From the NCBI GenBank assembly GCA_045542415.1, contig JAZQKZ010000003.1, positions 1-64,000 of the forward strand: 64,000 bases of DNA. Reading direction: 5' to 3'. The translations under genes and the position numbers were made by a program. This DNA comes from UMGS1958 sp045542415. Lineage in GTDB: Bacteria; Bacillota; Clostridia; UBA1381. The notes under the pieces were generated by a model. It saw only the letters and a list, made by a program, of their open reading frames with translations. It was not told the origin of the DNA and did no database searches. Numbering within the stretch: the first letter of the stretch is position 1; each line of letters opens with the position of its first letter. Below, piece after piece: positions 9,301-18,027 of this stretch.

Positions 9301-10593
9301 AACAACCTCGTCTTTTCCGTCATTATCTACATCGGCAACACTAAGGTTGTGGTTACCCTGTCCATAGAGCGAATCAGCAGCCTTTGCATTTCCGTCGTGT
9401 TCCCAAAGCATTGACATTTCAACGCCGTCCCATGTGTAAGCACGGACAACTGCACGGTTATAATAACCACGACACATTACAATGCACGGATGTACTCCGT
9501 CAAGATATGCAACTGCACCAAGGAAACGGTGTGCTCTCTGAAGCTTAGAGTCGCCCCAGTCAGAACCGTTGGTTGCACCAAGAGGAATACCTGCTGTAGT
9601 ATATAATGCAACTCCTGTTTCGCCATCGAATATGGTGTAGAAGTCAGCACCTATGTTATGTCCCTTGCTGAGCTGAATGTTGGTATTGTCGGTGTTTCTG
9701 ATTTCTTCAGTGTCACCAACCTCTGTGACATATCTTCCTGTAGAGTCCTTTGAACCCGGAGCAGTCTGCATTACAACCTCTGATTTTCCGTCACCGTCGA
9801 AGTCATAAACCAGGAACTGCGTATCGTGCGCACCTGCACGGATACTCGGACCAAGATCGATTCTCCACATATATCCGTTATCTTCTGTTGAAATTTCATA
9901 AGCATCAATATATACATTACCACTTAAGCCTGTATTTATTGTATCCTTTGAGTTTGTCGGATCCCACTTCAATACGATTTCGTACTGACCGTCGCCGTCA
10001 AGATCTCCGACACTTGCGTCATTTGCACCGCCCTCGTGACTGCTGTCGAGATTATAGTAGTATGACATTTCACCCGAGGAGGTTTTCATGTCTGCCGGTC
10101 TTACAATTGGAACATCAATATATGTAAATGAGTTTTTTTCACTGTATCCGTTGCCAACTTCGCTCGGCTTTGCATAGTAGTTGGTGGGGATGGGAGTAAC
10201 ACCCGGCTCTGCGTTAACAACTGTTGTATCTGCGCCGGCAGGAACAACCTTATATGTGTTATTTACAGTGCCTGCTGTATCAATATAGTTCGTAGCATCG
10301 TGTACGCCGGTTGTTTTAATCTTCTTGCCGTCACGGTAGATATCGAATGCCTGATTATCTAGGCTTTCAGTACCTAATAATCTCCAGCTCAGATATACAC
10401 CGTTTACAGCCTGACCTCTTGTGTCGGCATAGGTTCTTACAGCAATAAGACCTCTGTCAAGCTCTTCCATCTGCCGCTTGGAGCTCTGGTATTCGGGGGC
10501 TTTTGCTGATGCACTTACGGGTGCGGTAAAGCCTGAAAAAACAGATACAGCAAGCGATAAGCTAAGAGCTGAACTTAAAATTTTTCTTTGCAT
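6316..10593 (-). CDS. Secreted rhamnogalacturonan lyase, PL11, with Ig-like and carbohydrate-binding domains
   Basis: A 1425-residue exported enzyme expected to cleave the rhamnose-galacturonate backbone of rhamnogalacturonan I by beta-elimination (PL11, YesW/YesX family). After a signal peptide (1-30) the propeller domain runs about 35-712; it starts with ELDRGLIAVRTYADTRG and carries Ca-binding acidic loops such as GDLDGDGQYE, YDFDGDGKSE and ADVDNDGKDE. Two Big_2 Ig-like repeats follow (about 715-885), then two beta-sandwich domains (about 886-1095 and 1098-1320), a Pro-Glu-Thr linker and the shared C-terminal module (about 1335-1425, with YDES near 1362 and YVWDSL near 1405). An ATG lies 42 bases further upstream, but the one at 10593 has the ribosome site AAGGAG and gives a normal signal peptide. 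Convergent with the CE12-like gene, its likely functional partner. Confidence 0.93.
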   Translation of the reverse strand: MQRKILSSALSLSLAVSVFSGFTAPVSASAKAPEYQSSKRQMEELDRGLIAVRTYADTRGQAVNGVYLSWRLLGTESLDNQAFDIYRDGKKIKTTGVHDATNYIDTAGTVNNTYKVVPAGADTTVVNAEPGVTPIPTNYYAKPSEVGNGYSEKNSFTYIDVPIVRPADMKTSSGEMSYYYNLDSSHEGGANDASVGDLDGDGQYEIVLKWDPTNSKDTINTGLSGNVYIDAYEISTEDNGYMWRIDLGPSIRAGAHDTQFLVYDFDGDGKSEVVMQTAPGSKDSTGRYVTEVGDTEEIRNTDNTNIQLSKGHNIGADFYTIFDGETGVALYTTAGIPLGATNGSDWGDSKLQRAHRFLGAVAYLDGVHPCIVMCRGYYNRAVVRAYTWDGVEMSMLWEHDGNAKAADSLYGQGNHNLSVADVDNDGKDEVVYGSAVLDDNGKAIGNTFLGHGDAMHVNDFNNDGMQEVFSVKEKSEGYKNNAADFRVAGTGTNLFGVGASGDTGRGVMDNIDDAYAKENPNALALGWTSSHTNVFDLTGAELGAKPSSAGKGSFDNFLVFWDGDLSRELLDANIIQKYYASTGTTRRFYGPSDGYSLTGASTNNYTKRNPCLVADLWGDWREEIIMAAGKGADETPTLRIFTSTLPTDYRLTTLMHDCQYRLAIAWQNVGYNQPPHTSYYVGSAALATDDNGNTLNYLAPETAYTNVVYQLEYVPVTGITIPESEITVEMGKSTLISADVEPVEATKKGITWTSSDESVATVLNGSVKGISEGSATITATTKDGGFTATCKVTVFANHVTGITLSDNSIELGSEQTKTLKAYVTPSDASDSSVKWTSSNSAVATVDANGVVTGVANGTATITATTVDGGYTASCEVKVFPLVTTDVTGDNVFAFVGENTDANTTLNATANSAALTHADSSNGATVEKKFTAYSDNKATLSFRFTTGGQKYDGSNWNWDGHEYSFGLRFLDTNGNNIITVSQPYTTSAGTLMCQLGDNTATGLISSWTAVIDGAGQVQGSAKRWNVTLEFDYDSDTCSATIVGTDSSWEAENAKYTKTFSLNGASFETMQLYTTVDGSGTIKAAPNLANVVYTRTEIEEGPSGVTNLLYEKGTSENTAWTDSDITDWVQTNTSTAALALDSSVENGRLLYSATKPGTSYDATKTFDLSENSVVTYTADWYFGNAIGRASNAEFIQFGSALRLGWTQGYGVYVSTDAGVTYPFTVGEDGKTISDSSNSIFTGSNATFTKKVSVTIDTATNTIKSLTFDGKEITAYTDYQLPETATVNSVTFGFQRGGATDSWETPVGLESLMVSEYVEGAEATPEPTDEPKPEYGIRITNIGEGGKADFAVCFETSQDKAIVIGALYDESGALSEIKTLGLESAIADEDITDTFTFANAASGYTVKLYVWDSLNGMTPLYEAADASF

Positions 10594-10652
10594 ATTTTCC
10601 TCTCTCCTTCTTAAAAAGCGGCATAAAAACCGCAAAATATAGCTAATTATAT

Positions 10653-10679
10653 TTTATAACATTTTCGGTTTTAAATCAA
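10653..10679 (-). promoter_or_regulatory. Probable promoter of the PL11 lyase gene
   Basis: Minus strand TTGATT (10674-10679) and TGT-TATAAA (-10 at 10653-10658) with a short 15-bp spacer; an extended -10 may compensate. A second TATAAT overlaps nearby at 10646-10651, so the exact -10 is uncertain. Confidence 0.45.
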
Positions 10680-10748
10680 GTAAAAAAAGGCGAAAGTTAA
10701 GTTGAAAGTGTACAAATTTGGTGCGTAAAATTAGTAAGATTGTACAAA

Positions 10749-10778
10749 ATAAAAAAGCGGCCGCAAATGCGACCGCTT
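10749..10778 (-). terminator. Intrinsic terminator of the symporter gene
   Basis: Minus strand stem AAGCGGTCGC / GCGGCCGCTT with an ATTT loop and a six-T tail, a few bases past the stop at 10791. Confidence 0.9.
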
Positions 10779-10790
10779 GTAAATTGTGGA

Positions 10791-12161
10791 TTAAACTGTA
10801 AGTACTCCCATAGCCTCAAGTAATGCGAAGATAAGAATTGCAACAGTGAAAATAGGAGCAATGTACTTAATCATTACATTAAAGAGCTTTTCTCTCTTGA
10901 ACTTACCTGATAACTCAACCTCGTCCTTAACAACCTTAACACCTACAACATATGCAATAAAAATACATGTGAGAAGTGCTGTTATCGGCATGAGTACTGA
11001 GTTTGAAATGAAGTCCATTGAGTCGAGAATGTCGAACTTACCGAACTTAACGCCCGACAATACATTATAGCCTAAAGCCGGGAATGTACCAACAACTGCT
11101 GAGAAGATTGCAACAAGAATTGTTGACTTCTTTCTACCCATCTTGAAATGGTCACATACTGATGAAACGAGAGTTTCCATAAGTGACATTGATGATGTGA
11201 GTGCTGCAAAGAGTACGAGCAGGAAGAATGCTGTACCGATAACTGTAGCCATGCCGGCGCCTGTGCTTTCAAATACCTTAGGTAATGTTATAAACATAAG
11301 TCCCGGTCCCTTGTTAAGTGCCGCAGGATCGCCGTTTGAGAAAGCGAATACTGCCGGGATAATCATAAGACCTGCAAGGATTGCAATTGCAGTATCGAAG
11401 ATTTCGATTCTTGAAACGCTCTTTTCGAGGTTACTCTCTTTTGGAAGATATGAACCGTATGTAATCATAATACCCATAGCAAGTGAAAGTGAGTAGAACA
11501 TCTGTCCCATTGCTGCAAGAACGCCCTGAAGTGAGAAATTTTCAAGCTTGGGTACGAATAAATACTCAAGTCCCTTTATTGCTCCCGGAAGTGTTACTGA
11601 GTAGATTGAAATTCCTATTGCAAGGAATAAAAGAACAGGCATAAGAATTTTTGAAATTCTTTCAATACCTTTCTGAACACCACAAAGAATAATTATAGTG
11701 TTAGCTAATATGTAGATGTATAAAGCTATCAGAAGCTTTGTCGGATTGCCTACCATTGTTTCAAAGAATGTGAGACCGTTATAATCAGCTGCCAGACCTG
11801 CTGCATTTCCTGAAAGGTACTCAACAGCAAAGTTGATTACCCAACCGCCGATTACATTGTAATAGGGAAGAATTACAGCCGGTACAATTGTTGCAATAAC
11901 ACCTAAGAATTTCCATTTCTTGCTGAGCTCTCCAAAAGCACATAATGCACTCTTACCTGTCTTACGTCCGATAGCATTCTCGGCAAGCATGAGTGTGAAT
12001 CCGAATGTGATAACAAGTAAGATATAAACGAGCAGGAAAGCACCGCCGCCGTACTTTGCAGCAAGATACGGGAAACGCCAGATGTTACCCAAACCGATGG
12101 CAGAGCTTGCTGCTGCTAAGATGAAGCCTAAGCTTCCTGTGAAAGTTGATCTTTTTTCCAT
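10791..12161 (-). CDS. Sodium-dependent transporter, neurotransmitter:sodium symporter (NSS/SNF) family
   Basis: A 456-residue inner-membrane protein of the LeuT/NSS family, which couples sodium entry to uptake of an amino acid or related small solute; the substrate cannot be read from sequence. The family hallmark GNIWRFPYLAAKYGGG sits in the first transmembrane helix, with an unwound-helix pattern SSAIGLGN just before it. About eleven to twelve hydrophobic segments are visible, and the length is typical of bacterial members. The start at 12161 (MEKRSTFTGSLGF) has AAAGGA upstream; an in-frame ATG 54 bases earlier lies at the transcription start region and is rejected. It is a single-gene unit with its own promoter and terminator, divergent from the envelope operon. 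Confidence 0.93.
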   Translation of the reverse strand: MEKRSTFTGSLGFILAAASSAIGLGNIWRFPYLAAKYGGGAFLLVYILLVITFGFTLMLAENAIGRKTGKSALCAFGELSKKWKFLGVIATIVPAVILPYYNVIGGWVINFAVEYLSGNAAGLAADYNGLTFFETMVGNPTKLLIALYIYILANTIIILCGVQKGIERISKILMPVLLFLAIGISIYSVTLPGAIKGLEYLFVPKLENFSLQGVLAAMGQMFYSLSLAMGIMITYGSYLPKESNLEKSVSRIEIFDTAIAILAGLMIIPAVFAFSNGDPAALNKGPGLMFITLPKVFESTGAGMATVIGTAFFLLVLFAALTSSMSLMETLVSSVCDHFKMGRKKSTILVAIFSAVVGTFPALGYNVLSGVKFGKFDILDSMDFISNSVLMPITALLTCIFIAYVVGVKVVKDEVELSGKFKREKLFNVMIKYIAPIFTVAILIFALLEAMGVLTV

Positions 12162-12206
12162 GATTTTTTTTCCTTTCGTTCTGAAAAATATTATAGTAAC
12201 AACTCC

Positions 12207-12235
12207 ATTATACACTATTTTTTTTGTTTTGTAAA
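12207..12235 (-). promoter_or_regulatory. Promoter of the NSS symporter gene
   Basis: Minus strand TTTACA (12230-12235), 17-bp spacer, TATAAT (12207-12212). Divergent from the promoter at 12274-12302. Confidence 0.85.
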
Positions 12236-12273
12236 CAAAAATTTTACAAATTATTAAAAAATATCCTAAGTAC

Positions 12274-12302
12274 TTGCTTTTTTGTGGGGGATGAAGTATA
12301 AT
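12274..12302 (+). promoter_or_regulatory. Promoter of the envelope polysaccharide operon
   Basis: TTGCTT (12274-12279), 17-bp spacer, TATAAT (12297-12302), about 38 bases before the TTG start at 12340. Confidence 0.8.
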
Positions 12303-12339
12303 ATAATTGTATTAGTATAATCGGAAATAAGGTGATATT

Positions 12340-14580
12340 TTGAAAGAATGTAAAAATATACTGTTATCTTTGCAGCAGCTTACAATAGGTGGTGCGGAAA
12401 CGCATGTGGTCGAGCTTGCAAAGGAATTAAAGCGCAGAGGACATAATATAGTGGTAACCTCCAAAGGTGGAGTCTATGAAAAGGAGCTTGAAGCAGAGGG
12501 AATAAAGCATTATTATGTACCGCTGCATACAAAGAATCCGGTACAGATGATAAAAGCGGCAAGAACTCTTGCAAATGTCATAAAGAAAGAAAAAATAGAC
12601 ATAGTTCATTCTCATGCGAGAATATCTTCATTTATATTAGGTAAGCTTCATAAAATAATGAAGTTCCCGTATGTAACGACAGCACATTGGGTGTTCACTA
12701 CCAGGTACGGCTTGAAATACATTACAGACTGGGGCGAGAAATGTGTTGCGGTATCTGAGGATATCAAGACATATTTAATGGATAACTATAAAATTCCGGC
12801 CCGTGATATACAGGTTACAATAAACGGTATAGATACGGGAAAGTTTTCGCCGGATACTGATTGCAGTGATATCTGTGCAGAGTTTGGGTTAAATCCTGAA
12901 AAGGAAAATATCATATCTTATGTAAGCCGTATGGATGAGTCACGAAGTCTTGTGGCAAAACAGCTTATTGAGATTGCACCGCAGCTCAATAAGAGAATTG
13001 ATAATCTTAAAATATTAATTGTCGGCAGTGGTGATGATTTTGAAAATGTAAAGAGAAAAGCTAAAGCGGCAAATGCAGAGTGCGGTTCAGAGGTTATTGT
13101 ACTTACAGGCGGAAGAACCGATATAAATAAGCTTGTATCACCGTGTAAGCTTTTCGTAGGCGTAAGCCGTGCAGCATTAGAGGCAATGGCGGCGGCTAAG
13201 CCTGTTATTATATCGGGTAACGAGGGATATATAGGCTTGTTTGAAGAATCGAAGTTGCAAGTGGGAATTGATACGAATTTCTGCTGTCGTGGCTGTGATG
13301 AGCCTACAGCGGGGGCACTGCTCCATGACATACTTCGCTTCTTTGATATGGATAAGGCACAAAAGGACAAGCTTGGGAATTACGGGCGTGAGCTTATAAA
13401 AAGAGAATATTCGGTTGCACGAATGGCACAGGACTGTCTGAAAGTATATGATTGGGCTTTGTCGAAGCATGATGAAATACTTATATCGGGATATTACGGC
13501 TTCAAGAACAGTGGAGATGATGCACTTCTGACAGCAATGATTAACGATATCAGTAAATATAAGGAAAGCCCCAATATTGTGGTATTGAGTAAAAATCCGA
13601 GAGAGACTGAAAAGCTATACCGCGTAAAGTCAATTAACCGATTCAATTTCCCGTCAATATTAAAGCATATGAGAAAGGCTGATATGCTTATAAGTGGCGG
13701 CGGTACACTGATGCAGGACGGTACAAGTACAAAGTCATTGATTTATTATCTTACGGTTATAAATCTGGCATTAAAATGCGGACTGAAAGTAATGCTCTAT
13801 TCAAACGGTATAGGACCGCTTAATCATGCGGGAAGCCGGGAGAGAACAAGGGATGTTCTGAATAAGGTTGATCTTATAACTCTGAGAGATAAGGCATCGG
13901 AACAATTACTAAAGGAAATTGGAGTAAATAAGCCGGGTATTCTTGTTACGGCAGACCCTGCATTAGGACTTGACTGTATAGATAAGGATGCAGGAAGAAA
14001 GGTACTTGAAGAATATGAAGTACCGGAGGGCAGAAAGCTCATAGGAATCTCGGTAAGACGCTGGGCAGAAAACTGCCGTGATTTTGAGCAGGTGCTTGCA
14101 TCTGTATGCGATTATATCTCCGAGAAATACGGAATGTATCCGGTATTTATTCCTATGCAGATAGAAAGAGACCTCGTTATATCTCAGAGCATTGCCGCAA
14201 GAATGAAAACAGAAGCGGCGGTTATAAATAAGCGTTATTCGGTGCAGGAAATAATGAGCGTTGTGGCAAATATGGAGATGTGCATCGGAATGCGTCTGCA
14301 CAGTCTTATATATGCGGCGGTATCTTCTATTCCGCTTATCGGACTTGTATATGATCCTAAGGTATCAAGCTTTATGGAGCATACACATCAGACATTATTT
14401 GCAGGTGTAAGAGAGCTTGACGAAAAAATGCTGAAGTCTCTTGTGGATAAATGTATAGAAAAACGTGATGAAATAGCGGAGGACTTAAAGGCAAATCAAA
14501 AGGAGCTTAAGGCTCAGGCGCTGCTTAATGCAGAGCTTGCGGTAGAGCTTTATGAAAAGGGGAGTGTAAGCGTTGAGTAA
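12340..14580 (+). CDS. csaB: Glycosyltransferase family 4 fused to CsaB-type polysaccharide pyruvyl transferase
   Basis: A 746-residue fusion. Residues about 1-372 form a GT-B glycosyltransferase (GGAETHVVELAKEL near the start; EAMAAAKPVIISGNEGY acceptor/donor region near 285). Residues about 377-735 are a CsaB-like pyruvyl transferase (ISGYYGFKNSGDDALL at the domain start, ISGGGTLMQD and GMRLHSLIYAA further on). CsaB adds ketal-pyruvate to secondary cell-wall polysaccharide, the ligand of SLH-domain proteins, using phosphoenolpyruvate; the fused transferase may build the same repeat unit. Translation starts at TTG, supported by AAGGTGAT at 12329-12336; no better ATG is present. It heads a six-gene operon and overlaps murJ by eight bases. 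The fusion order is the notable feature. Confidence 0.9.
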   Translation: MKECKNILLSLQQLTIGGAETHVVELAKELKRRGHNIVVTSKGGVYEKELEAEGIKHYYVPLHTKNPVQMIKAARTLANVIKKEKIDIVHSHARISSFILGKLHKIMKFPYVTTAHWVFTTRYGLKYITDWGEKCVAVSEDIKTYLMDNYKIPARDIQVTINGIDTGKFSPDTDCSDICAEFGLNPEKENIISYVSRMDESRSLVAKQLIEIAPQLNKRIDNLKILIVGSGDDFENVKRKAKAANAECGSEVIVLTGGRTDINKLVSPCKLFVGVSRAALEAMAAAKPVIISGNEGYIGLFEESKLQVGIDTNFCCRGCDEPTAGALLHDILRFFDMDKAQKDKLGNYGRELIKREYSVARMAQDCLKVYDWALSKHDEILISGYYGFKNSGDDALLTAMINDISKYKESPNIVVLSKNPRETEKLYRVKSINRFNFPSILKHMRKADMLISGGGTLMQDGTSTKSLIYYLTVINLALKCGLKVMLYSNGIGPLNHAGSRERTRDVLNKVDLITLRDKASEQLLKEIGVNKPGILVTADPALGLDCIDKDAGRKVLEEYEVPEGRKLIGISVRRWAENCRDFEQVLASVCDYISEKYGMYPVFIPMQIERDLVISQSIAARMKTEAAVINKRYSVQEIMSVVANMEMCIGMRLHSLIYAAVSSIPLIGLVYDPKVSSFMEHTHQTLFAGVRELDEKMLKSLVDKCIEKRDEIAEDLKANQKELKAQALLNAELAVELYEKGSVSVE

Positions 14581-16123
14581 GAATGCAGGTAAAAAGATGC
14601 TCTTAACCGCTGCATTTATGGCAATGGCAACACTGCTCTCAAAGGTTTTGGGACTTGTCCGTGATTCCATGCTTACGGCTTATTTCGGTTCGGGCATGGA
14701 AAGTGATGCGTTTCTCACAGCATCAACCATTCCCACAATGCTTTTTGATGTTGTTATAGGAGGCGTAATTTCAGCAACCTTTATCCCGGTTTTTAATGAT
14801 ATAGTCGCAAAGAAAAACCGTGATGAGGCGATGAAATTTGTAAATAAATTTATTACCCTCATACTAACTGTATCTGTGGTAATTGCTGTTGCGGGAATAA
14901 TATTTGCATCACCGCTGGTTACACTGCAGGCACCGAACTATGACAGTGCAAAGCATGCACTGACGGCAAATCTGACTGCAATAATGTTCCCGATGATAAT
15001 ATTTACGGGACTTGCATTTTCATGTGTTGGATTATTACAGTCATTTGGTGAGTACAATATTCCGTCAATAATAAGCCTGATATCGAATATAGCGATAATT
15101 ATTTACTATGTAATTTTCGGCAAAAAATTCGGTGTATATGGTCTTGCGGTTACAATGGTAGTTGCATGGAGTCTGCAGCTTATAATTCAGCTTCCGTATC
15201 TGAAAAGATTCGGTGTGAAATACAGACCGGATTTCAGATTTAAAGACAGCTCAATAAAGCAGGCACTTATGCTTGCAGGACCGATGCTGATATCCACATG
15301 GGTACAGCCGCTGTATTCGCTTGTGAATCAACGACTGGCATCAAATATTGATTCAGCTGTGACATATATTCAGCAGTCAAGCAGGCTGTATATAATAGTG
15401 ACGGGAGTGTTCAGCTTTGTGGTTACAAATCTGATATTTCCAAAGCTTTCACAGGCGGTTGCAAACAATAACAGAGAAGAAGCAAATTCGCTTATAGTAA
15501 CATCAATGAAAGCGATTTTTCTTGTAATATTGCCGATTATGGGAATGTTTATGGTGCTTGCACAGCCGATAACCAACATAATATACGGCTATGGCAAGAT
15601 GGACGCAGAAAGCGTGGATGCAATCAGCGGACTTCTTCAGTGCTACAGCATAGGTATGATTGCATTGGCGGTGAACGAGGTGCTTTCAAAAGCGTTTTTC
15701 TCGATGCAGGATTCAAAGCCGCCGATGCGTAATTCAATTATCAGTATGATAGTAAATATCATACTTGCGTATGTGCTGTATAACTTCATTTCAACTCCGG
15801 GACTTGCACTTGCAACAGTATGCGGCTCGGTGGTGAATGCACTTTTGAACTATATCTGTATGACAAGAAAATATCCGGGTATGTTCAAAAAGGCGGACGG
15901 AGTACAGATAATAAAGATAATAATAAACGCAGTAATTATGTATGTATTGCTTTATTTCTTGTATAATACGGTAACGGGAATTGTTGACGAATCGACGGTT
16001 ATCGGAAGTATAGCAGTAGCCGTAATAAGCGGCGGAGCATCTGTGTTGGTATATCTCGTGATGTGCTTTGTATTAAGGGTTGATGTGGTAACGGATGCAA
16101 TAAACAGCTTAAAAAGGAGGTAA
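14573..16123 (+). CDS. murJ: MurJ/MviN-type lipid II (or lipid-linked oligosaccharide) flippase
   Basis: A 516-residue polytopic membrane protein of the MurJ branch of the MOP superfamily, which moves lipid-linked cell-wall precursors to the outer face. Visible family traits are the N-terminal LSKVLGLVRDSMLTAYFGSG, about fourteen hydrophobic segments, and the NQRLASN-type motif near residue 250. Its start is a TTG overlapping the previous stop by eight bases, with AGGGGAG upstream. Placed between a CsaB fusion and an O-antigen-ligase-like gene it may serve the polysaccharide pathway, peptidoglycan, or both; sequence alone does not decide. Confidence 0.88.
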   Translation: MSKNAGKKMLLTAAFMAMATLLSKVLGLVRDSMLTAYFGSGMESDAFLTASTIPTMLFDVVIGGVISATFIPVFNDIVAKKNRDEAMKFVNKFITLILTVSVVIAVAGIIFASPLVTLQAPNYDSAKHALTANLTAIMFPMIIFTGLAFSCVGLLQSFGEYNIPSIISLISNIAIIIYYVIFGKKFGVYGLAVTMVVAWSLQLIIQLPYLKRFGVKYRPDFRFKDSSIKQALMLAGPMLISTWVQPLYSLVNQRLASNIDSAVTYIQQSSRLYIIVTGVFSFVVTNLIFPKLSQAVANNNREEANSLIVTSMKAIFLVILPIMGMFMVLAQPITNIIYGYGKMDAESVDAISGLLQCYSIGMIALAVNEVLSKAFFSMQDSKPPMRNSIISMIVNIILAYVLYNFISTPGLALATVCGSVVNALLNYICMTRKYPGMFKKADGVQIIKIIINAVIMYVLLYFLYNTVTGIVDESTVIGSIAVAVISGGASVLVYLVMCFVLRVDVVTDAINSLKRR

Positions 16124-16128
16124 AAGGC

Positions 16129-18027
16129 TTGAACAGTATGATAATAACCTCAGTAATTGATTTTTTTAAGAGCTTTGGTGAAAAGTTTACTCAGACAGGA
16201 ATATTTGCACTGATTATGGCGGTCTATACCGCAATATCACGCTCGTGGAAGAACAGCATTATTATGACGCTGTTCCGTAAAAATTCACGCGAGGGAATGG
16301 TTGAAAAAAGTCTTATATGGAAGATTTGTCGCTTTCCGTTTACAGTTGTTGAGTGGATTGGCAGAATAGTGAAAAAGCCGCTTGCCAATGCGGTTGAAAA
16401 CAGTGTTTTCTGTGCGTGGGGCAGGAGCTATATCCAGAACTTTATGGCGGTAAATTCACGCTTCTTTGGAATTATGCTCTTATGTGCGGCTCTGTCGGCA
16501 TTTGCACTGAAGCTTTTGATTGACGGATATGTTATGAAATGGCTTCTGATAGCAGCAGCACTCGGAGCGGTATTTATGATTTTTAACTACAATTTTATGG
16601 CATTTTTAAATCCGTCATGGCTTGTGAAATTAATAAAATGCTGTGCCGGTTTCCGTGAGCTTAATTTTGAGTTTTTTGATGAAAATGAGACAAAGGGAAG
16701 AGCAAGGCTTGTGCTTGCGGGACTTATCGGTATTGTGACCGGAGCAGCGGTAATTCTTGTGTCACCGCTTACAGGAGCAGTAATTCCGTTTGCAGTATTC
16801 GGAATGCTTGCGGTGCTTTGGAAGCCGATAATCGGCGTATATGCGGCGGTTGTAATTGCTCCGATAGTTCCTACAATGCTTCTTGCAGGTGTATGTATCT
16901 GGACGGCAATGTCGCTTGTGATTTATTCATGGATAAATGACGGCTTTAAATGGAAGCTTGATGGCGTAGGCTTGGGAGTAATCCTGCTTTTGGCGGTGCT
17001 TTTTGTATCAAGTGCATTGTCATTTGCAATGCTCGGAAGTATTAAGGTATGGGCGATGTATCTTGTTCTCTCAGGCTTTTATATCGTGATTATAAATACG
17101 GTCGATACCAAAGAGGGATTGTACGGACTTTTAAGATTATTTGTAATTTCAGGTGCACTTGTGGCACTTTACGGTATATGCCAGTATATCTTCGGATGGA
17201 CAACGACCAATGCGTGGATTGATGAGGAGATGTTTGAGGAAGAAACCATGCGAGTGTATTCAACACTCGGCAATCCGAATGTATTGGGTGAGTTCCTTTT
17301 GCTGGTACTTCCGGTATCGGCAGTGTTCATGCTAAAGGATGCATGGAAGCACAGCTCAAAGTATATCTATGCCGGAATGTTTGCACTGCTTTTTGTATGT
17401 CTTATCCTTACACAGTCAAGAGGCTGCTGGATAGGCTTTATGCTTGCAGCGGTAATATTTGTGACGTTCTATGAGGGCAGATGGTGGAGCATATTGCCGA
17501 TAGTAATATTGCTTTTACCGCTTGTGGTACCGGATACGATAGTTGACAGAATGATGTCGGTAGGTAATATGGAGGACTCATCAACCTCATATCGTGTATA
17601 TATCTGGATGGCGACACTCGGAATGTTAAAGACCTATTGGCTTGGCGGAATAGGTATGGGTGAGGCGGCATTCAATGAGGTATATCCGTTCTACTCATAT
17701 AACGCAATAGTAGCACCGCATTCACATAATACATTCCTGCAGCTGACTGTTGAGGCAGGAGTGGGAGCTTTATTAGTATTTATAGTGATGCAGGTGGTAT
17801 TTGCACAGAAGATGCAGTCGGTGTATAAGCTTAACGATAAAAAGAGCCTTGACAGCTCAATGGCTCTGGCGATAGGTGCAGGAGTTATAGGCTTCCTTGC
17901 ACAGAGTATGTTTGACTATACATTCTACAACTACAGAGTTATGTGTATATTCTTCATGGTAATGGCTATGGGAATGGCATTAAAGTATGCAGTTGAGAAA
18001 AACGGAGGTGCGGCGGATGAAATATAA
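16129..18027 (+). CDS. O-antigen ligase / polymerase (Wzy_C) family membrane protein
   Basis: A 632-residue protein with about a dozen transmembrane segments after a 100-residue N-terminal region. The Wzy_C signature appears as TQSRGCWIGF (about 427) and a periplasm-side-type loop with GIGMGEAAFNEVYPFYSY followed by APHSHNTFLQLTVEAG (about 508-545), the histidine and glutamate being typical of the ligase/polymerase family. Members either polymerise repeat units or attach a finished glycan to an acceptor. In this operon the likely substrate is a cell-wall polysaccharide carried by undecaprenyl phosphate. The start is TTG with a strong AAGGAGG eight bases upstream, five bases after murJ. Confidence 0.85.
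   Translation: MNSMIITSVIDFFKSFGEKFTQTGIFALIMAVYTAISRSWKNSIIMTLFRKNSREGMVEKSLIWKICRFPFTVVEWIGRIVKKPLANAVENSVFCAWGRSYIQNFMAVNSRFFGIMLLCAALSAFALKLLIDGYVMKWLLIAAALGAVFMIFNYNFMAFLNPSWLVKLIKCCAGFRELNFEFFDENETKGRARLVLAGLIGIVTGAAVILVSPLTGAVIPFAVFGMLAVLWKPIIGVYAAVVIAPIVPTMLLAGVCIWTAMSLVIYSWINDGFKWKLDGVGLGVILLLAVLFVSSALSFAMLGSIKVWAMYLVLSGFYIVIINTVDTKEGLYGLLRLFVISGALVALYGICQYIFGWTTTNAWIDEEMFEEETMRVYSTLGNPNVLGEFLLLVLPVSAVFMLKDAWKHSSKYIYAGMFALLFVCLILTQSRGCWIGFMLAAVIFVTFYEGRWWSILPIVILLLPLVVPDTIVDRMMSVGNMEDSSTSYRVYIWMATLGMLKTYWLGGIGMGEAAFNEVYPFYSYNAIVAPHSHNTFLQLTVEAGVGALLVFIVMQVVFAQKMQSVYKLNDKKSLDSSMALAIGAGVIGFLAQSMFDYTFYNYRVMCIFFMVMAMGMALKYAVEKNGGAADEI

Noticed and set aside
10594..10635. Longer N-terminus for the first PL11 lyase
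   Set aside because: The extra 14 residues (with many Arg) would bury the signal peptide, and the ribosome site lies after that ATG.
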